From Oscillospiraceae bacterium (lineage in GTDB: Bacteria > Bacillota > Clostridia > Oscillospirales > CAG-272), in contig SVTA01000004.1 in the NCBI GenBank assembly GCA_015064005.1, positions 1 through 46,032 on the forward strand: 46,032 nt of DNA. Direction: 5' to 3'. Made by a program: the position numbers and the translations under genes. This document shows positions 7,883 to 15,377 of this stretch, piece after piece (within the stretch, counting starts at the first letter, position 1; each line of letters opens with the position of its first letter). The notes beneath the pieces were generated by a model. It searched no databases. It had not been told where the DNA came from and saw only the letters and a list, made by a program, of their open reading frames with translations.

Positions 7883-8640
7883 TTACAAAACGAATTATTC
7901 CATGCCTTGACGTGCGCGCGGGGCGCGTGGTCAAGGGGGTCAATTTTGAAGGACTGACGGATGTTTCCTCCCCCGTGGAGCTGGCTCGCTACTATAGCGA
8001 AAACGGCGCCGATGAGCTGGTGTTTTACGATATCACCGCCTCTGCCGAGGGCAGGGCGCTCTTTACCGATATCCTCCGCGAGGTGGCCTCGACCATCTTT
8101 ATCCCGCTGACGGTGGGAGGTGGCATCAATACGCTGGAGGATTTTGACCGGGTACTGAAATGCGGCGCGGACAAGGTCAGCGTCAATTCCGGCGCCATCC
8201 GCAATCCCGATCTGATCGCCGCCGCTGCCGAGCGCTACGGCAGCCAGTGCGTGGTGATCTCTGCCGACGTCAAGCGCGTGGACGGCGTCTTTCGCGTATT
8301 TGCCAAGGGTGGGCGCGAAAACACCGGCATGGAGGCCATCTCCTGGATTCGGCGGTGCGTGGAAAACGGTGCCGGCGAGGTGGTGCTGAATTCCATTGAT
8401 ACCGACGGCGTGAAGGGGGGCTTTGATCTGGAAATGCTGAGTGCCGTGTGCGATGTGGTGAACGTGCCTGTGATCGCCTCCGGCGGTGCCGGCTGCATTG
8501 AGGATTTTGTCCGTCTTTTCCATACCGTTCCCGGAGTTGATGCCGGACTTGCCGCCTCTATCTTCCATTTTGGAGAGGTAGAGATCCGCGATTTGAAGCG
8601 GGCCATGGCTGCTGCCGGTATTCCTGCCCGCCAAGTGTAA
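7879..8640 (+). CDS. hisF: Imidazole glycerol phosphate synthase, cyclase subunit HisF
   Basis: 253 aa TIM barrel that works with HisH to make imidazoleglycerol phosphate and AICAR. Motifs: [17 protein letters not shown] with the catalytic Asp, [38 protein letters not shown] with the second Asp, and [14 protein letters not shown] overlaps the hisA stop (ATGA). Length and all landmarks are normal. Confidence 0.94.
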   Translation: MITKRIIPCLDVRAGRVVKGVNFEGLTDVSSPVELARYYSENGADELVFYDITASAEGRALFTDILREVASTIFIPLTVGGGINTLEDFDRVLKCGADKVSVNSGAIRNPDLIAAAAERYGSQCVVISADVKRVDGVFRVFAKGGRENTGMEAISWIRRCVENGAGEVVLNSIDTDGVKGGFDLEMLSAVCDVVNVPVIASGGAGCIEDFVRLFHTVPGVDAGLAASIFHFGEVEIRDLKRAMAAAGIPARQV

Positions 8641-8663
8641 AGCAAAGGAGAAAAAGTGATATT

Positions 8664-9326
8664 ATGATCAAGCCTACTTTTGATATCAACGAGCTGAAAT
8701 TTGATGAAAAGGGTCTGATTCCCGCCATTGTGGTGAACGCCGTCAACAAAAAGGTGCTGACCCTTGCGTACATGAATAAGGAAAGCCTCGGCATCACGCT
8801 GGAGCGTGAGCTCACCTGCTTCTGGAGTCGCTCCCGGCAGGAGCTGTGGCTGAAGGGCGAGCACAGCGGCAATCTGCAGCACGTGGTTTCCATTACGGCA
8901 GATTGCGACAGGGACGCGCTGGTGGTGATGGTGGAGCCTGACGGCCCCGCCTGCCATCTCGGCACCGAAAGCTGCTTTTCCTTCCCCCTTGGTGAGAGCG
9001 AGGAGCGGCACGAGTTCTCCCTGGAAGGGCTGATGAGCCTCATCGAGGGTCGCAAGACCGAGAAAAAGGAGGGCTCCTACACCACCTATCTGTTTGAAAA
9101 GGGACTGGACAAGATCCTCAAAAAGGTGGGCGAGGAATGCACCGAGGTCATCATCGCCGCCAAGGCCGGTGACCGGGCCGAAACCGTTTACGAAATCTCT
9201 GATCTTGTTTATCACCTGATGGTGCTGATGATCGAGGCCGGTATTTCTCTTGAGGATATCCACCGCGAGCTTGCCTCCCGTCACGTGATTGACCACAAGG
9301 TCAAGCAGGAAAAAATGACGAAATAA
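8664..9326 (+). CDS. hisI: Bifunctional phosphoribosyl-AMP cyclohydrolase / phosphoribosyl-ATP pyrophosphatase HisIE
   Basis: 220 aa fusion. Residues 1-115 are HisI ([35 protein letters not shown], the Asp and Cys metal ligands in [12 protein letters not shown] and [10 protein letters not shown]). Residues about 120-215 are HisE, an all-alpha MazG-like pyrophosphatase ([15 protein letters not shown]). Together they carry out steps two and three of the pathway. It is the last gene of the operon, directly followed by the terminator. AAAGGAG is 13 bases from the ATG, a rather long spacing, but no better in-frame start exists. Confidence 0.93.
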   Translation: MIKPTFDINELKFDEKGLIPAIVVNAVNKKVLTLAYMNKESLGITLERELTCFWSRSRQELWLKGEHSGNLQHVVSITADCDRDALVVMVEPDGPACHLGTESCFSFPLGESEERHEFSLEGLMSLIEGRKTEKKEGSYTTYLFEKGLDKILKKVGEECTEVIIAAKAGDRAETVYEISDLVYHLMVLMIEAGISLEDIHRELASRHVIDHKVKQEKMTK

Positions 9327-9366
9327 AAAAGAAGGGCTTCCTTTATCAAAGGAAGCCCTTCTTTTT
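9326..9366. terminator. Bidirectional terminator between the his operon and ppa
   Basis: AAAAAGAAGGGCTTCCTTT, loop ATC, and its exact complement ending in TTTTT: a 19-bp stem with A-run and T-run on either side. It can end both the his operon (plus) and the der-obgE-ppa operon (minus). Confidence 0.9.
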
Positions 9367-9371
9367 GCAGC

Positions 9372-9905
9372 TTATTCCTTCACGAATTTCTCGTGATAGG
9401 CCTCAATACATTCGGCAACGATGCGCTCTGCCTCCTCGCGGTCAAACAGGGTCTTGACGGCGGTCTGCTTATTTTCCAGCTGCTTGTAAACCGAGAAAAA
9501 GTGCATGATCTCGTCAAAAATGTGAGGCGGCATTTCATCAATGGAGCGGATGTGGTTGTAGGTGGGATCAGAAAAGGGAATGGCGATAATTTTGTCATCC
9601 ACGTGGCCGTCATCCAGCATACGCATGACGCCGATGGGGTACACGCGCACCAGCGTCAGGGGCTGAATGGGGCGGTTGCAGAGCACCAGCACGTCCAAGG
9701 GGTCGCCGTCATCGGCGTAGGTGCGGGGGATGAAGCCATAATTGGCGGGATAGTGGGTGGAGGTGTACAGCACGCGGTCAAGGCGCAGGAGGCCGGTGTA
9801 TTTGTCCAGCTCATATTTGCATTGGCTGTCCTTGGAGATCTCAATAACGCAGGAAAAATCGTTGGGGGTGATCTGCGCGGGGTCCATATCGTGCCAGATA
9901 TTCAT
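9372..9905 (-). CDS. ppa: Inorganic pyrophosphatase (family I)
   Basis: 177 aa, the usual size. It hydrolyses pyrophosphate in the cytoplasm, using several Mg ions held by acidic residues. The active-site landmarks are KYELDKYTG, HYPANYGFIPRTYADDGDPLDVLVL (quoted in parts: YGFIP, DGDPLDVLVL) and DDGHVDDKIIAIP. It is the last gene of the minus-strand operon, 12 bases behind obgE with AAGGAGG before the ATG. It could help pull PPi-releasing steps such as HisG/HisE, but being next to the his operon on the other strand is probably chance. Confidence 0.93.
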   Translation of the reverse strand: MNIWHDMDPAQITPNDFSCVIEISKDSQCKYELDKYTGLLRLDRVLYTSTHYPANYGFIPRTYADDGDPLDVLVLCNRPIQPLTLVRVYPIGVMRMLDDGHVDDKIIAIPFSDPTYNHIRSIDEMPPHIFDEIMHFFSVYKQLENKQTAVKTLFDREEAERIVAECIEAYHEKFVKE

Positions 9906-9917
9906 AATAAATCCTCC

Positions 9918-11207
9918 TTATTTAATAAATTCAAATTCGAAATCGTAAATGTTGACGGTGTGGCCGTCCACGCAGCCCTTCTCCTCCAGCAGCTTGATGA
10001 CGCCGTGGCGGATCAATGCCCGCTGGAAGTAGGTGAGGGACTCGTAATTATCAAAGTTGGTGCGACCCATCAGGTCGATGAGCCACTTGCCTTCTACAAA
10101 GAAGGTGTTGTTCTCCCGGCGCACGGTGGTTTCCAGCACGGCGGCGGGGTCGATATCCTCCTCGGCCACCTCGCTTTCAAATACCGTAAGCGGGGGCAGA
10201 TCGCGCAGACGCTCGGCGACGGTTTTGACCAGCGTATCGAGATTTTCACCAGTGACGGCGGAAACGTACAGCAGCTCCCAGCCGTTTTCCCTGACAAAGG
10301 CCTCGAAGGCGGGAATATCCACCAGCTCCTCGTCAATGGAGTCACATTTGTTGGCTACGATGATCTGGGGGCGTGTGGCAAGCTGCTCGCTGTAGCGGGC
10401 AAGCTCGTGGTTGATGGTGAGAATGTCTTCCTTGGGATCTCGTCCCTCCGAGGCGGAAATATCCACCACGTGCAGCAGCAGCCGACAGCGCTCCACGTGC
10501 CGCAGGAAGGCGTGACCGAGTCCCGCGCCGTCCGCCGCACCCTCAATGAGACCGGGGATATCGGCGGCAACGAAGCCTGCTTCGCCACCGGTGCGTACCA
10601 CGCCCAGATTGGGGGAAAGGGTGGTGAAGTGGTAGGCGGCGATCTTCGGCCGCGCCGAGCTGATGCGGGAAAGAATGGAGGATTTGCCTACGCTGGGCAT
10701 GCCAATGAGGCCCACGTCGGCCAGCATCTTCAGCTCCAATATCAGCTCCCGCTCCTCACCCTTGGTGCCGTTTTTGGCGAACATAGGCACTTGACGGGTG
10801 GGGGTGGCAAAATGCTTGTTGCCCCAGCCGCCGCGTCCGCCGCGGCAGCAGATAAAGGGCTCGTCATCGGACATATCCTTGATGATCTTGCCCGTTTCCG
10901 CATCGCGGATCAGCGTGCCTGCGGGCACCAGGATCACCACGTCCTCGGCGGTGGCGCCATGGAATTTCTCGCCGCTGCCGTTGCCGCCGTTTTTGGCCAC
11001 GAATTTGCGGTGGTCGCGGAAAAAGAGCAGTGTGGTGGCACCGGGATCGACCTTGAAGACGATGTTGCCGCCGTGGCCGCCGTCACCGCCGGAGGGGCCG
11101 CCCTTGGAAACGTATTTCTCGCGATGGAAGGCCACGGCACCGTCGCCGCCGTCACCGGCCTTCACGTAGATTTTGGTTTTGTCTATGATTCGTTCGGCAT
11201 CACGCAT
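9918..11207 (-). CDS. obgE: GTPase ObgE/CgtA
   Basis: 429 aa. Obg is an essential GTPase in 50S ribosome assembly and stress control. Domains in order: glycine-rich Obg fold (1-160, KAGDGGDGAVAFHREKYV, GGPSGGDGGHGG), G domain (about 160-335, Walker A GMPSVGKSS, DIPGLIEGAADGAGLG, NKCD) and a C-terminal OCT domain (about 345-425, EGKWLIDLMGRTNFDNYES), which is typical of Gram-positives. The start overlaps the end of der by 8 bases, so the two GTPases are translationally coupled. Confidence 0.95.
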   Translation of the reverse strand: MRDAERIIDKTKIYVKAGDGGDGAVAFHREKYVSKGGPSGGDGGHGGNIVFKVDPGATTLLFFRDHRKFVAKNGGNGSGEKFHGATAEDVVILVPAGTLIRDAETGKIIKDMSDDEPFICCRGGRGGWGNKHFATPTRQVPMFAKNGTKGEERELILELKMLADVGLIGMPSVGKSSILSRISSARPKIAAYHFTTLSPNLGVVRTGGEAGFVAADIPGLIEGAADGAGLGHAFLRHVERCRLLLHVVDISASEGRDPKEDILTINHELARYSEQLATRPQIIVANKCDSIDEELVDIPAFEAFVRENGWELLYVSAVTGENLDTLVKTVAERLRDLPPLTVFESEVAEEDIDPAAVLETTVRRENNTFFVEGKWLIDLMGRTNFDNYESLTYFQRALIRHGVIKLLEEKGCVDGHTVNIYDFEFEFIK

Positions 11208-12537
11208 CGGGTACCTCCTCGCCTTTCTGGCGAATGATCAGCTTAATGGGCGTGCCCCGGAAGCCAAAGGTCTCCCGCAGGCAGTTCTCGATATATCTCT
11301 GATAAGAGAAGTGGAACAGCTCTGCGTTGTTGCAGAAAATGACGAAGGTGGGGGGCGCTACCTTGATCTGGGTCATATAGTAGACCTTCAGGCGGCGACC
11401 CTTGTCGGAGGGGGGCTGCACCTTGGTGGTGGCATCGCCCAGCACGTCATTGAGCATGCCGGTGGACACGCGCATGCGGGATTGATTGTAAACGTAGAGA
11501 ATGTGCTCGAAAATATTGGGGATGCGCTGGCCGGTTTTGGCGGAGACAAAGAGGAGCGGCGCGTACTGCATATACCCCAGCGCCTCGTAGACGCGCTTGG
11601 TGTATTCGTTGACGGTGCTGTTGTCCTTTTCCACCGTGTCCCATTTGTTCACGAGAATGATGCAGGCCTTGCCCGCCTCATGGGCGATGCCGGCAATGCG
11701 CTCGTCCTGCTCGGTGACGCCCTCGGCGGCATCGATCATGATGAGGCACACGTCCGCCCGCTCCACCGCCATGTGGGCGCGGAGCACGCTGTATTTCTCA
11801 ATGGCGTCATTCACCTTGGACTGGCGGCGGATGCCGGCGGTGTCAATGAAGGTAAATTTGCCGTATTCGTTCTCCATTTCGGTATCTACAGCATCGCGGG
11901 TGGTGCCGGCAATGTCGGAAACGATGACGCGCTGACTGCCCACGAAGCGGTTGATGATGGAGGATTTGCCCGCGTTGGGCTTGCCAATGACGGCCACCTT
12001 GATGCTGTCGTCCTCCTCCTCGTCATTCACTTCGCCGGGGAGCAGCTCCAGCACGGCGTCCAGCACGTCGCCGGTGCCGCTGCCGTGAACCGAGGAAACA
12101 GCGATGGGGTCGGTATCCAGCCCCAGCTCGTAGAACTCGTAAAACTCAAAGGGTAGCGCGCCCACACGGTCGCACTTGTTGATGGCAAGCACAATGGGCT
12201 TGCCGCTTTTTTTCAGCATGACGGCCACGTCGCGGTCGGCGGCGGTGACGCCGGTGCGGATGTCGCAAAGGAAGATGATGACGTCGGCGCTCTCGATGGC
12301 CAGCTCTGCCTGGAATTTCATCTGGGAGAGAATGACGTCGTTGGTCTTTGGCTCAATGCCGCCGGTGTCGATGAGGGTCAGCTTTTTGCCGCACCACTCG
12401 CACTCGCCGTAGATGCGGTCACGGGTGACGCCGGGGGTGTCCTCTACAATGGAGCGGCGCTCGCCGATGAGCTTGTTAAAAAACGTGCTTTTGCCCACAT
12501 TGGGGCGGCCCACGATGGCCACAATGGGTTTTGACAT
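11200..12537 (-). CDS. der: Ribosome biogenesis GTPase Der (EngA)
   Basis: 445 aa with the diagnostic tandem G domains: first GRPNVGKSTFFN (residues 8-19) with DTGG and NKCD, second GKPNAGKSSIIN (about residue 185) with DTAGIRRQ and NKWD, then the KH-like C-terminal domain ending in GFRGTPIKLIIRQK. Der acts in 50S subunit maturation. The ORF-track start at 12582 adds 15 residues unlike the family; ATG 12537 with GAGG 8 bases upstream is preferred. It follows the DUF512 gene by 22 bases. Confidence 0.95.
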   Translation of the reverse strand: MSKPIVAIVGRPNVGKSTFFNKLIGERRSIVEDTPGVTRDRIYGECEWCGKKLTLIDTGGIEPKTNDVILSQMKFQAELAIESADVIIFLCDIRTGVTAADRDVAVMLKKSGKPIVLAINKCDRVGALPFEFYEFYELGLDTDPIAVSSVHGSGTGDVLDAVLELLPGEVNDEEEDDSIKVAVIGKPNAGKSSIINRFVGSQRVIVSDIAGTTRDAVDTEMENEYGKFTFIDTAGIRRQSKVNDAIEKYSVLRAHMAVERADVCLIMIDAAEGVTEQDERIAGIAHEAGKACIILVNKWDTVEKDNSTVNEYTKRVYEALGYMQYAPLLFVSAKTGQRIPNIFEHILYVYNQSRMRVSTGMLNDVLGDATTKVQPPSDKGRRLKVYYMTQIKVAPPTFVIFCNNAELFHFSYQRYIENCLRETFGFRGTPIKLIIRQKGEEVPDA

Positions 12538-12559
12538 AGGAAGCACCTCGATTCTGTCG

Positions 12560-13885
12560 TTAGTAGGGGGCGGCCACGCCAAGGAGGGCGGCCAGCAGGG
12601 CAGCGCCGTCGTTTCTGACGGTTTCGATGGGGACGGAAAGATGGGCGGAAAGCTCCTGTGGCGTCATACCGCAAAGGAACAGATCCCGCTCGGCGCGCAG
12701 GGTGTTTTCGGAAATGAGCAGCGTGTCGCCCAGCGCCTTTCCTTGCAGCTGCTCGGCCATATCCTTGCCCGTCAGCAGCCCCGCCACGGTGATCTCCGGG
12801 CCGAAGAAGTTGTTTTCGATTTCAAATACCTGCACGGAAAGCCACGGCACGCGGGCGGTGAGCATTTCGGAAAGCAGGCGGAGTGTGGGCGCCGCTGCCT
12901 TTCCGGTGGCGATCGATACCGTGCGGTGCTGCGGGGGCGGATCGGGCAGATAATCGGTGAGGTAGTCAAGCTCCGCGGCGAATTCCGCCATCAGAGAGCG
13001 AAGCAAGCCCACGCCGTTTTCGATCTGCTCGTAGTCGCCGTAGTAGCTTTCTTCCGGCAGCGGGAGCCCCGCCTTGAGGTAAAACTCGTCCGCGCAGCAA
13101 AAGAGGCGGTTGCCGATTTCCTGCTCCAGACGATCGCCCACGGCGTTCACCTGAGTGATCACGGCGCGGCACTCCTCCGGCGTGAAGGGGGTGAGGGGGT
13201 AAAGCCCCTCGCGGTAGCGGGTCAGCCCCGCCGGCACCACGGAAACGCTGGAGAGGGCAGGGGAGAGCGCGGCGAGATCGGTCATTGTGCGGTCAAGCTC
13301 GGCGCCGTCGTTGACACCGCGGCAAAGCACGATCTGTCCGCAAAGGCGAATGCCTGCCTCCGCCAGTCGGGTGAGATAGGAAAGCACCTCGCCGGCACGG
13401 CGGTTTTTCATCATATCGCACCGCAGCGCGGGGTTGGTAGTATGCACCGATACGTTGACGGGGGAAATGTGCATTTTGATGATGCGGTCGATATCCTTGT
13501 CCCGCAGGTTGGTGAGGGTGATATAATTGCCGTGGAGGAAGGAAAGGCGGGCGTCGTCGTCCTTGAAATAGAGGGTTTCCCGCAGCCCCTTCGGAAGCTG
13601 GTCGATAAAGCAGAAGATGCATTTATTTTGGCAGCGCTGCTTCTTGTCCATCAGCGGGGTCTCAAATTGCAGGCCGATGTCGTCGTATTCCGCCTTGCGG
13701 ATGGTGAGGGAAAGGGGCGCCTCGTCTCTCCGGAGGGTGAGGGTGACGGCCTTTTCGGCCAGATAAAAGCGGTAATCCAGCACGTCCTCAATGTCATTGC
13801 CGTTGATGGCAACCAGCACGTCGCCGGGCAGCACGCCTGCTTTTTCCGCAAGACTCCGGGACTCTACCGCGCAAATTTTGACCAT
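12560..13885 (-). CDS. PDZ / radical SAM / DUF512 protein
   Basis: 441 aa. Order of parts: a short PDZ-like domain (residues 1-75, SRSLAEKAGVLPGDVLVAING), a radical SAM-like cluster motif CQNKCIFCFIDQLPKG (CX3CX2C, about residues 83-90), and the DUF512 C-terminal domain. The family is common in Clostridia and cyanobacteria and often lies upstream of der; its reaction is not established. A 4Fe-4S cluster and S-adenosylmethionine chemistry are expected. The start is ATG 13885, 7 bases after AAGGAGG; the ORF track's 13909 start is TTG and upstream of the ribosome binding site. Its conserved neighbourhood suggests RNA or ribosome modification, which is inference. Confidence 0.85.
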   Translation of the reverse strand: MVKICAVESRSLAEKAGVLPGDVLVAINGNDIEDVLDYRFYLAEKAVTLTLRRDEAPLSLTIRKAEYDDIGLQFETPLMDKKQRCQNKCIFCFIDQLPKGLRETLYFKDDDARLSFLHGNYITLTNLRDKDIDRIIKMHISPVNVSVHTTNPALRCDMMKNRRAGEVLSYLTRLAEAGIRLCGQIVLCRGVNDGAELDRTMTDLAALSPALSSVSVVPAGLTRYREGLYPLTPFTPEECRAVITQVNAVGDRLEQEIGNRLFCCADEFYLKAGLPLPEESYYGDYEQIENGVGLLRSLMAEFAAELDYLTDYLPDPPPQHRTVSIATGKAAAPTLRLLSEMLTARVPWLSVQVFEIENNFFGPEITVAGLLTGKDMAEQLQGKALGDTLLISENTLRAERDLFLCGMTPQELSAHLSVPIETVRNDGAALLAALLGVAAPY

Positions 13886-13927
13886 ATCCTCGCCTCCTTC
13901 TCGTTGCAAAGTATCCTTAACTAAACT

Positions 13928-13956
13928 ATTATATCACATTTTTACCGATTTGTCAA
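13928..13956 (-). promoter_or_regulatory. Promoter of the DUF512-der-obgE-ppa operon
   Basis: On the minus strand TTGACA, 17-base spacer ending TGTGA, TATAAT: a perfect consensus sigma-A promoter. The leader before the DUF512 ATG is about 35 bases. Confidence 0.85.
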
Positions 13957-14119
13957 AGGGCACGGCGGGATTTTTCAAAAGTCCGGTTTTGAGCGGTTTT
14001 CTTTATAAAATGTTAACAAAATGACCACATCCGATTCATTTATATCCCGTATTCTGTGTATAGAATCACCAAAATGAGTAAGATGCCCTATCGTTTCAAT
14101 TTGTTTTAAGGAGGACGCT

Positions 14120-14866
14120 ATGAAAAGAACGTTATCACTTTTACTTGCAATGCTGCTGTGCGCCCTGCTGTTTGTAGGGTGCAAGCCCGCCGTGAAGGTC
14201 GACCTTATCGGCGGCGTGTCGCTCCGGGGCTTCGCGGATTTTCTTGACGCGGAGCATATGGTGCCGGAAATTGCCAGCTATCAATTTTGTGAACGGATGG
14301 GGGCGTATGAATATCCGGAAGAACTCAAAGCCAAGCACGGCGGAACGATTGAGGTTAGCTGCGGTTGCTATGACAATTTCCCCGGTGGCGGAAGCTATGT
14401 AACGAGCATATATTTCAGCTATAGCACCGGCTCCTCGGAGTTGAGAGATGGCAAATGGCGTCACATCAAAAGCTTTGAAGCCCAAGTGGAAATGATAGGG
14501 ATGTCAATGCCGTTTGGCATTACCTTTCAGGATACGATGACAGACGCTTTCAAAAAAATAGGCATCGGGGAAGGTCATTGCGCTGCCATTATTTCCAATT
14601 TCGAGGGGACGGCGGAGGAGACCACGCTTCTTTATCAGCAAGACGGCATATCGTTATCTTTGAGTAGGGAATTGAATTACGACTGGGAAGGCATCGAGGA
14701 GGGTGATAACGCCAAAAGCGTTTTTCATCGACTGGATTATGCGGAGAGTCAATCTGCCAAGCGTTCGGATGGCCAACCGATGGAGGTCGTGCGTACCGTT
14801 AGTCTTTGGTTCCGTGAAGGGCAGCCACTTTATAAGATTAAGGCGCTTGTGTTGGAAGAGCATTGA
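14120..14866 (+). CDS. Putative lipoprotein of unknown function
   Basis: 248 aa. The first 21 residues are a lipoprotein signal peptide: KR, a Leu/Ala-rich core and LLFVGC with the lipidated Cys at 21. The remaining ~225 residues are hydrophilic; I recognise no domain. It has AAGGAGG-like AGGAGG before the ATG. It stands alone: divergent from the DUF512 operon and cut off from the ilv operon by a hairpin at 14951-14980. A weak promoter, TTCATT-18-TATAGA with TGTG, is possible at about 14036-14065. Its base composition is more AT-rich than its neighbours, which may mean a different history. Expected location is the outer face of the cell membrane. Confidence 0.7.
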   Translation: MKRTLSLLLAMLLCALLFVGCKPAVKVDLIGGVSLRGFADFLDAEHMVPEIASYQFCERMGAYEYPEELKAKHGGTIEVSCGCYDNFPGGGSYVTSIYFSYSTGSSELRDGKWRHIKSFEAQVEMIGMSMPFGITFQDTMTDAFKKIGIGEGHCAAIISNFEGTAEETTLLYQQDGISLSLSRELNYDWEGIEEGDNAKSVFHRLDYAESQSAKRSDGQPMEVVRTVSLWFREGQPLYKIKALVLEEH

Positions 14867-14950
14867 GCAAGCCCTTGATGCGGTACGGCAAGTGATTCCT
14901 ATGTATTTTTATCCATTCAAAATCACTTCATGATACAATAATGAAGCAAC

Positions 14951-14980
14951 TGCGCCGGGGGATTTGATTCTCCCGGCGCA
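14951..14980 (+). terminator. Terminator after the lipoprotein gene
   Basis: TGCGCCGGG and CCCGGCGCA form a 9-bp GC-rich stem extended by two or three weaker pairs around a small loop. The following sequence TACATGCAGTTTTTG has its T-run 9 bases away, so efficiency is uncertain. Confidence 0.5.
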
Positions 14981-15038
14981 TACATGCAGTTTTTGCTGAT
15001 TTTATGCAAAAAATCGCAAAAAAATCTGCAAAAAAGTA

Positions 15039-15067
15039 TTGACAAGCAAAACCGAGTGTGCTATACT
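15039..15067 (+). promoter_or_regulatory. Promoter of the ilv-leu operon
   Basis: TTGACA (15039-15044), 17-base spacer, TATACT (15062-15067) with TGTGC before it. Directly upstream are three A-tracts (15008-15013, 15018-15024, 15030-15035) at about one-turn spacing, like those before the his promoter. Transcription should start near A15074, giving a 300-base leader before ilvB. Confidence 0.8.
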
Positions 15068-15097
15068 GTTTACAATCTTTTTTTGAGGTGCGGAAAA

Positions 15098-15235
15098 ATG
15101 GCCTTTGCATGTGCAAATATCATCGCCATTCTAAGCGCTATTCTAATTCTAGACGTACGAGTCGTACGCGAGAATGAGGATAGTGCTGAAAGTTGCGCCT
15201 TGATTTGCAAAGCAAAGGAGTATCCCGCCGCATAA
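15098..15235 (+). CDS. ilv-leu leader peptide (45 aa)
   Basis: ATG 15098 with GAGG 9 bases upstream opens a 45-codon frame. Its first 25 residues include NIIAILSAILILDVRVV, a run of Ile, Leu and Val, the three products of the operon. All three Leu codons in this run are CTA, rare in the genes around it, so the ribosome should be sensitive to charged leucyl-tRNA. The rest (RENEDSAESCALICKAKEYPAA) has no transmembrane or known domain. The peptide itself probably has no function; it senses amino acid supply by ribosome stalling. The ORF track shows it as the tail of 14984..15235, but everything before 15074 is upstream of the transcription start. Confidence 0.85.
   Translation: MAFACANIIAILSAILILDVRVVRENEDSAESCALICKAKEYPAA
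15134..15187 (+). other. Long hairpin over the regulatory codons of the leader
   Basis: AGCGCTATTCTAATTCT (15134-15150) pairs with AGAATGAGGATAGTGCT (15171-15187) over 17 positions with one A-G mismatch and two G-T pairs, and inside it CGTAC/GTACG makes a further 5-bp stem with loop GAGTC. A ribosome stalled at the Ile/Leu/Val codons would melt this structure. This fits the role of the pausing or anti-antiterminator stem of an attenuator. Confidence 0.6.
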
Positions 15236-15293
15236 GTGTCGTGTATTTTATCATACCACACACGGCCGGGTCAACAGTCTTTCGTCTATGCAA

Positions 15294-15334
15294 GCCTTAC
15301 GGTCTTACTTTCAGACCGTAGGGCTATTATTTTT
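15294..15334 (+). terminator. Attenuator terminator before ilvB
   Basis: GCCTTACGGTCT (15294-15305) and AGACCGTAGGGC (15313-15324) form a 12-bp stem with one G-T pair and a 7-base loop, followed by TATTATTTTT. It lies 59 bases after the leader peptide stop and 44 bases before ilvB. I could not identify the competing antiterminator pairing with confidence. No T-box sequence (AGGGTGGNACCGCG) is present in the leader. Confidence 0.8.
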
Positions 15335-15377
15335 GCAATTTTAAAACGTTCATTTCCCTGAAAAGGAGGATATTAAA

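Noticed and set aside
9393-11237. 614-aa plus-strand frame
   Set aside because: Antisense shadow of ppa and obgE.
15074-15377. T-box riboswitch upstream of ilvB
   Set aside because: No T-box consensus and no specifier loop structure seen; a leader peptide with Ile/Leu/Val codons explains the terminator better.
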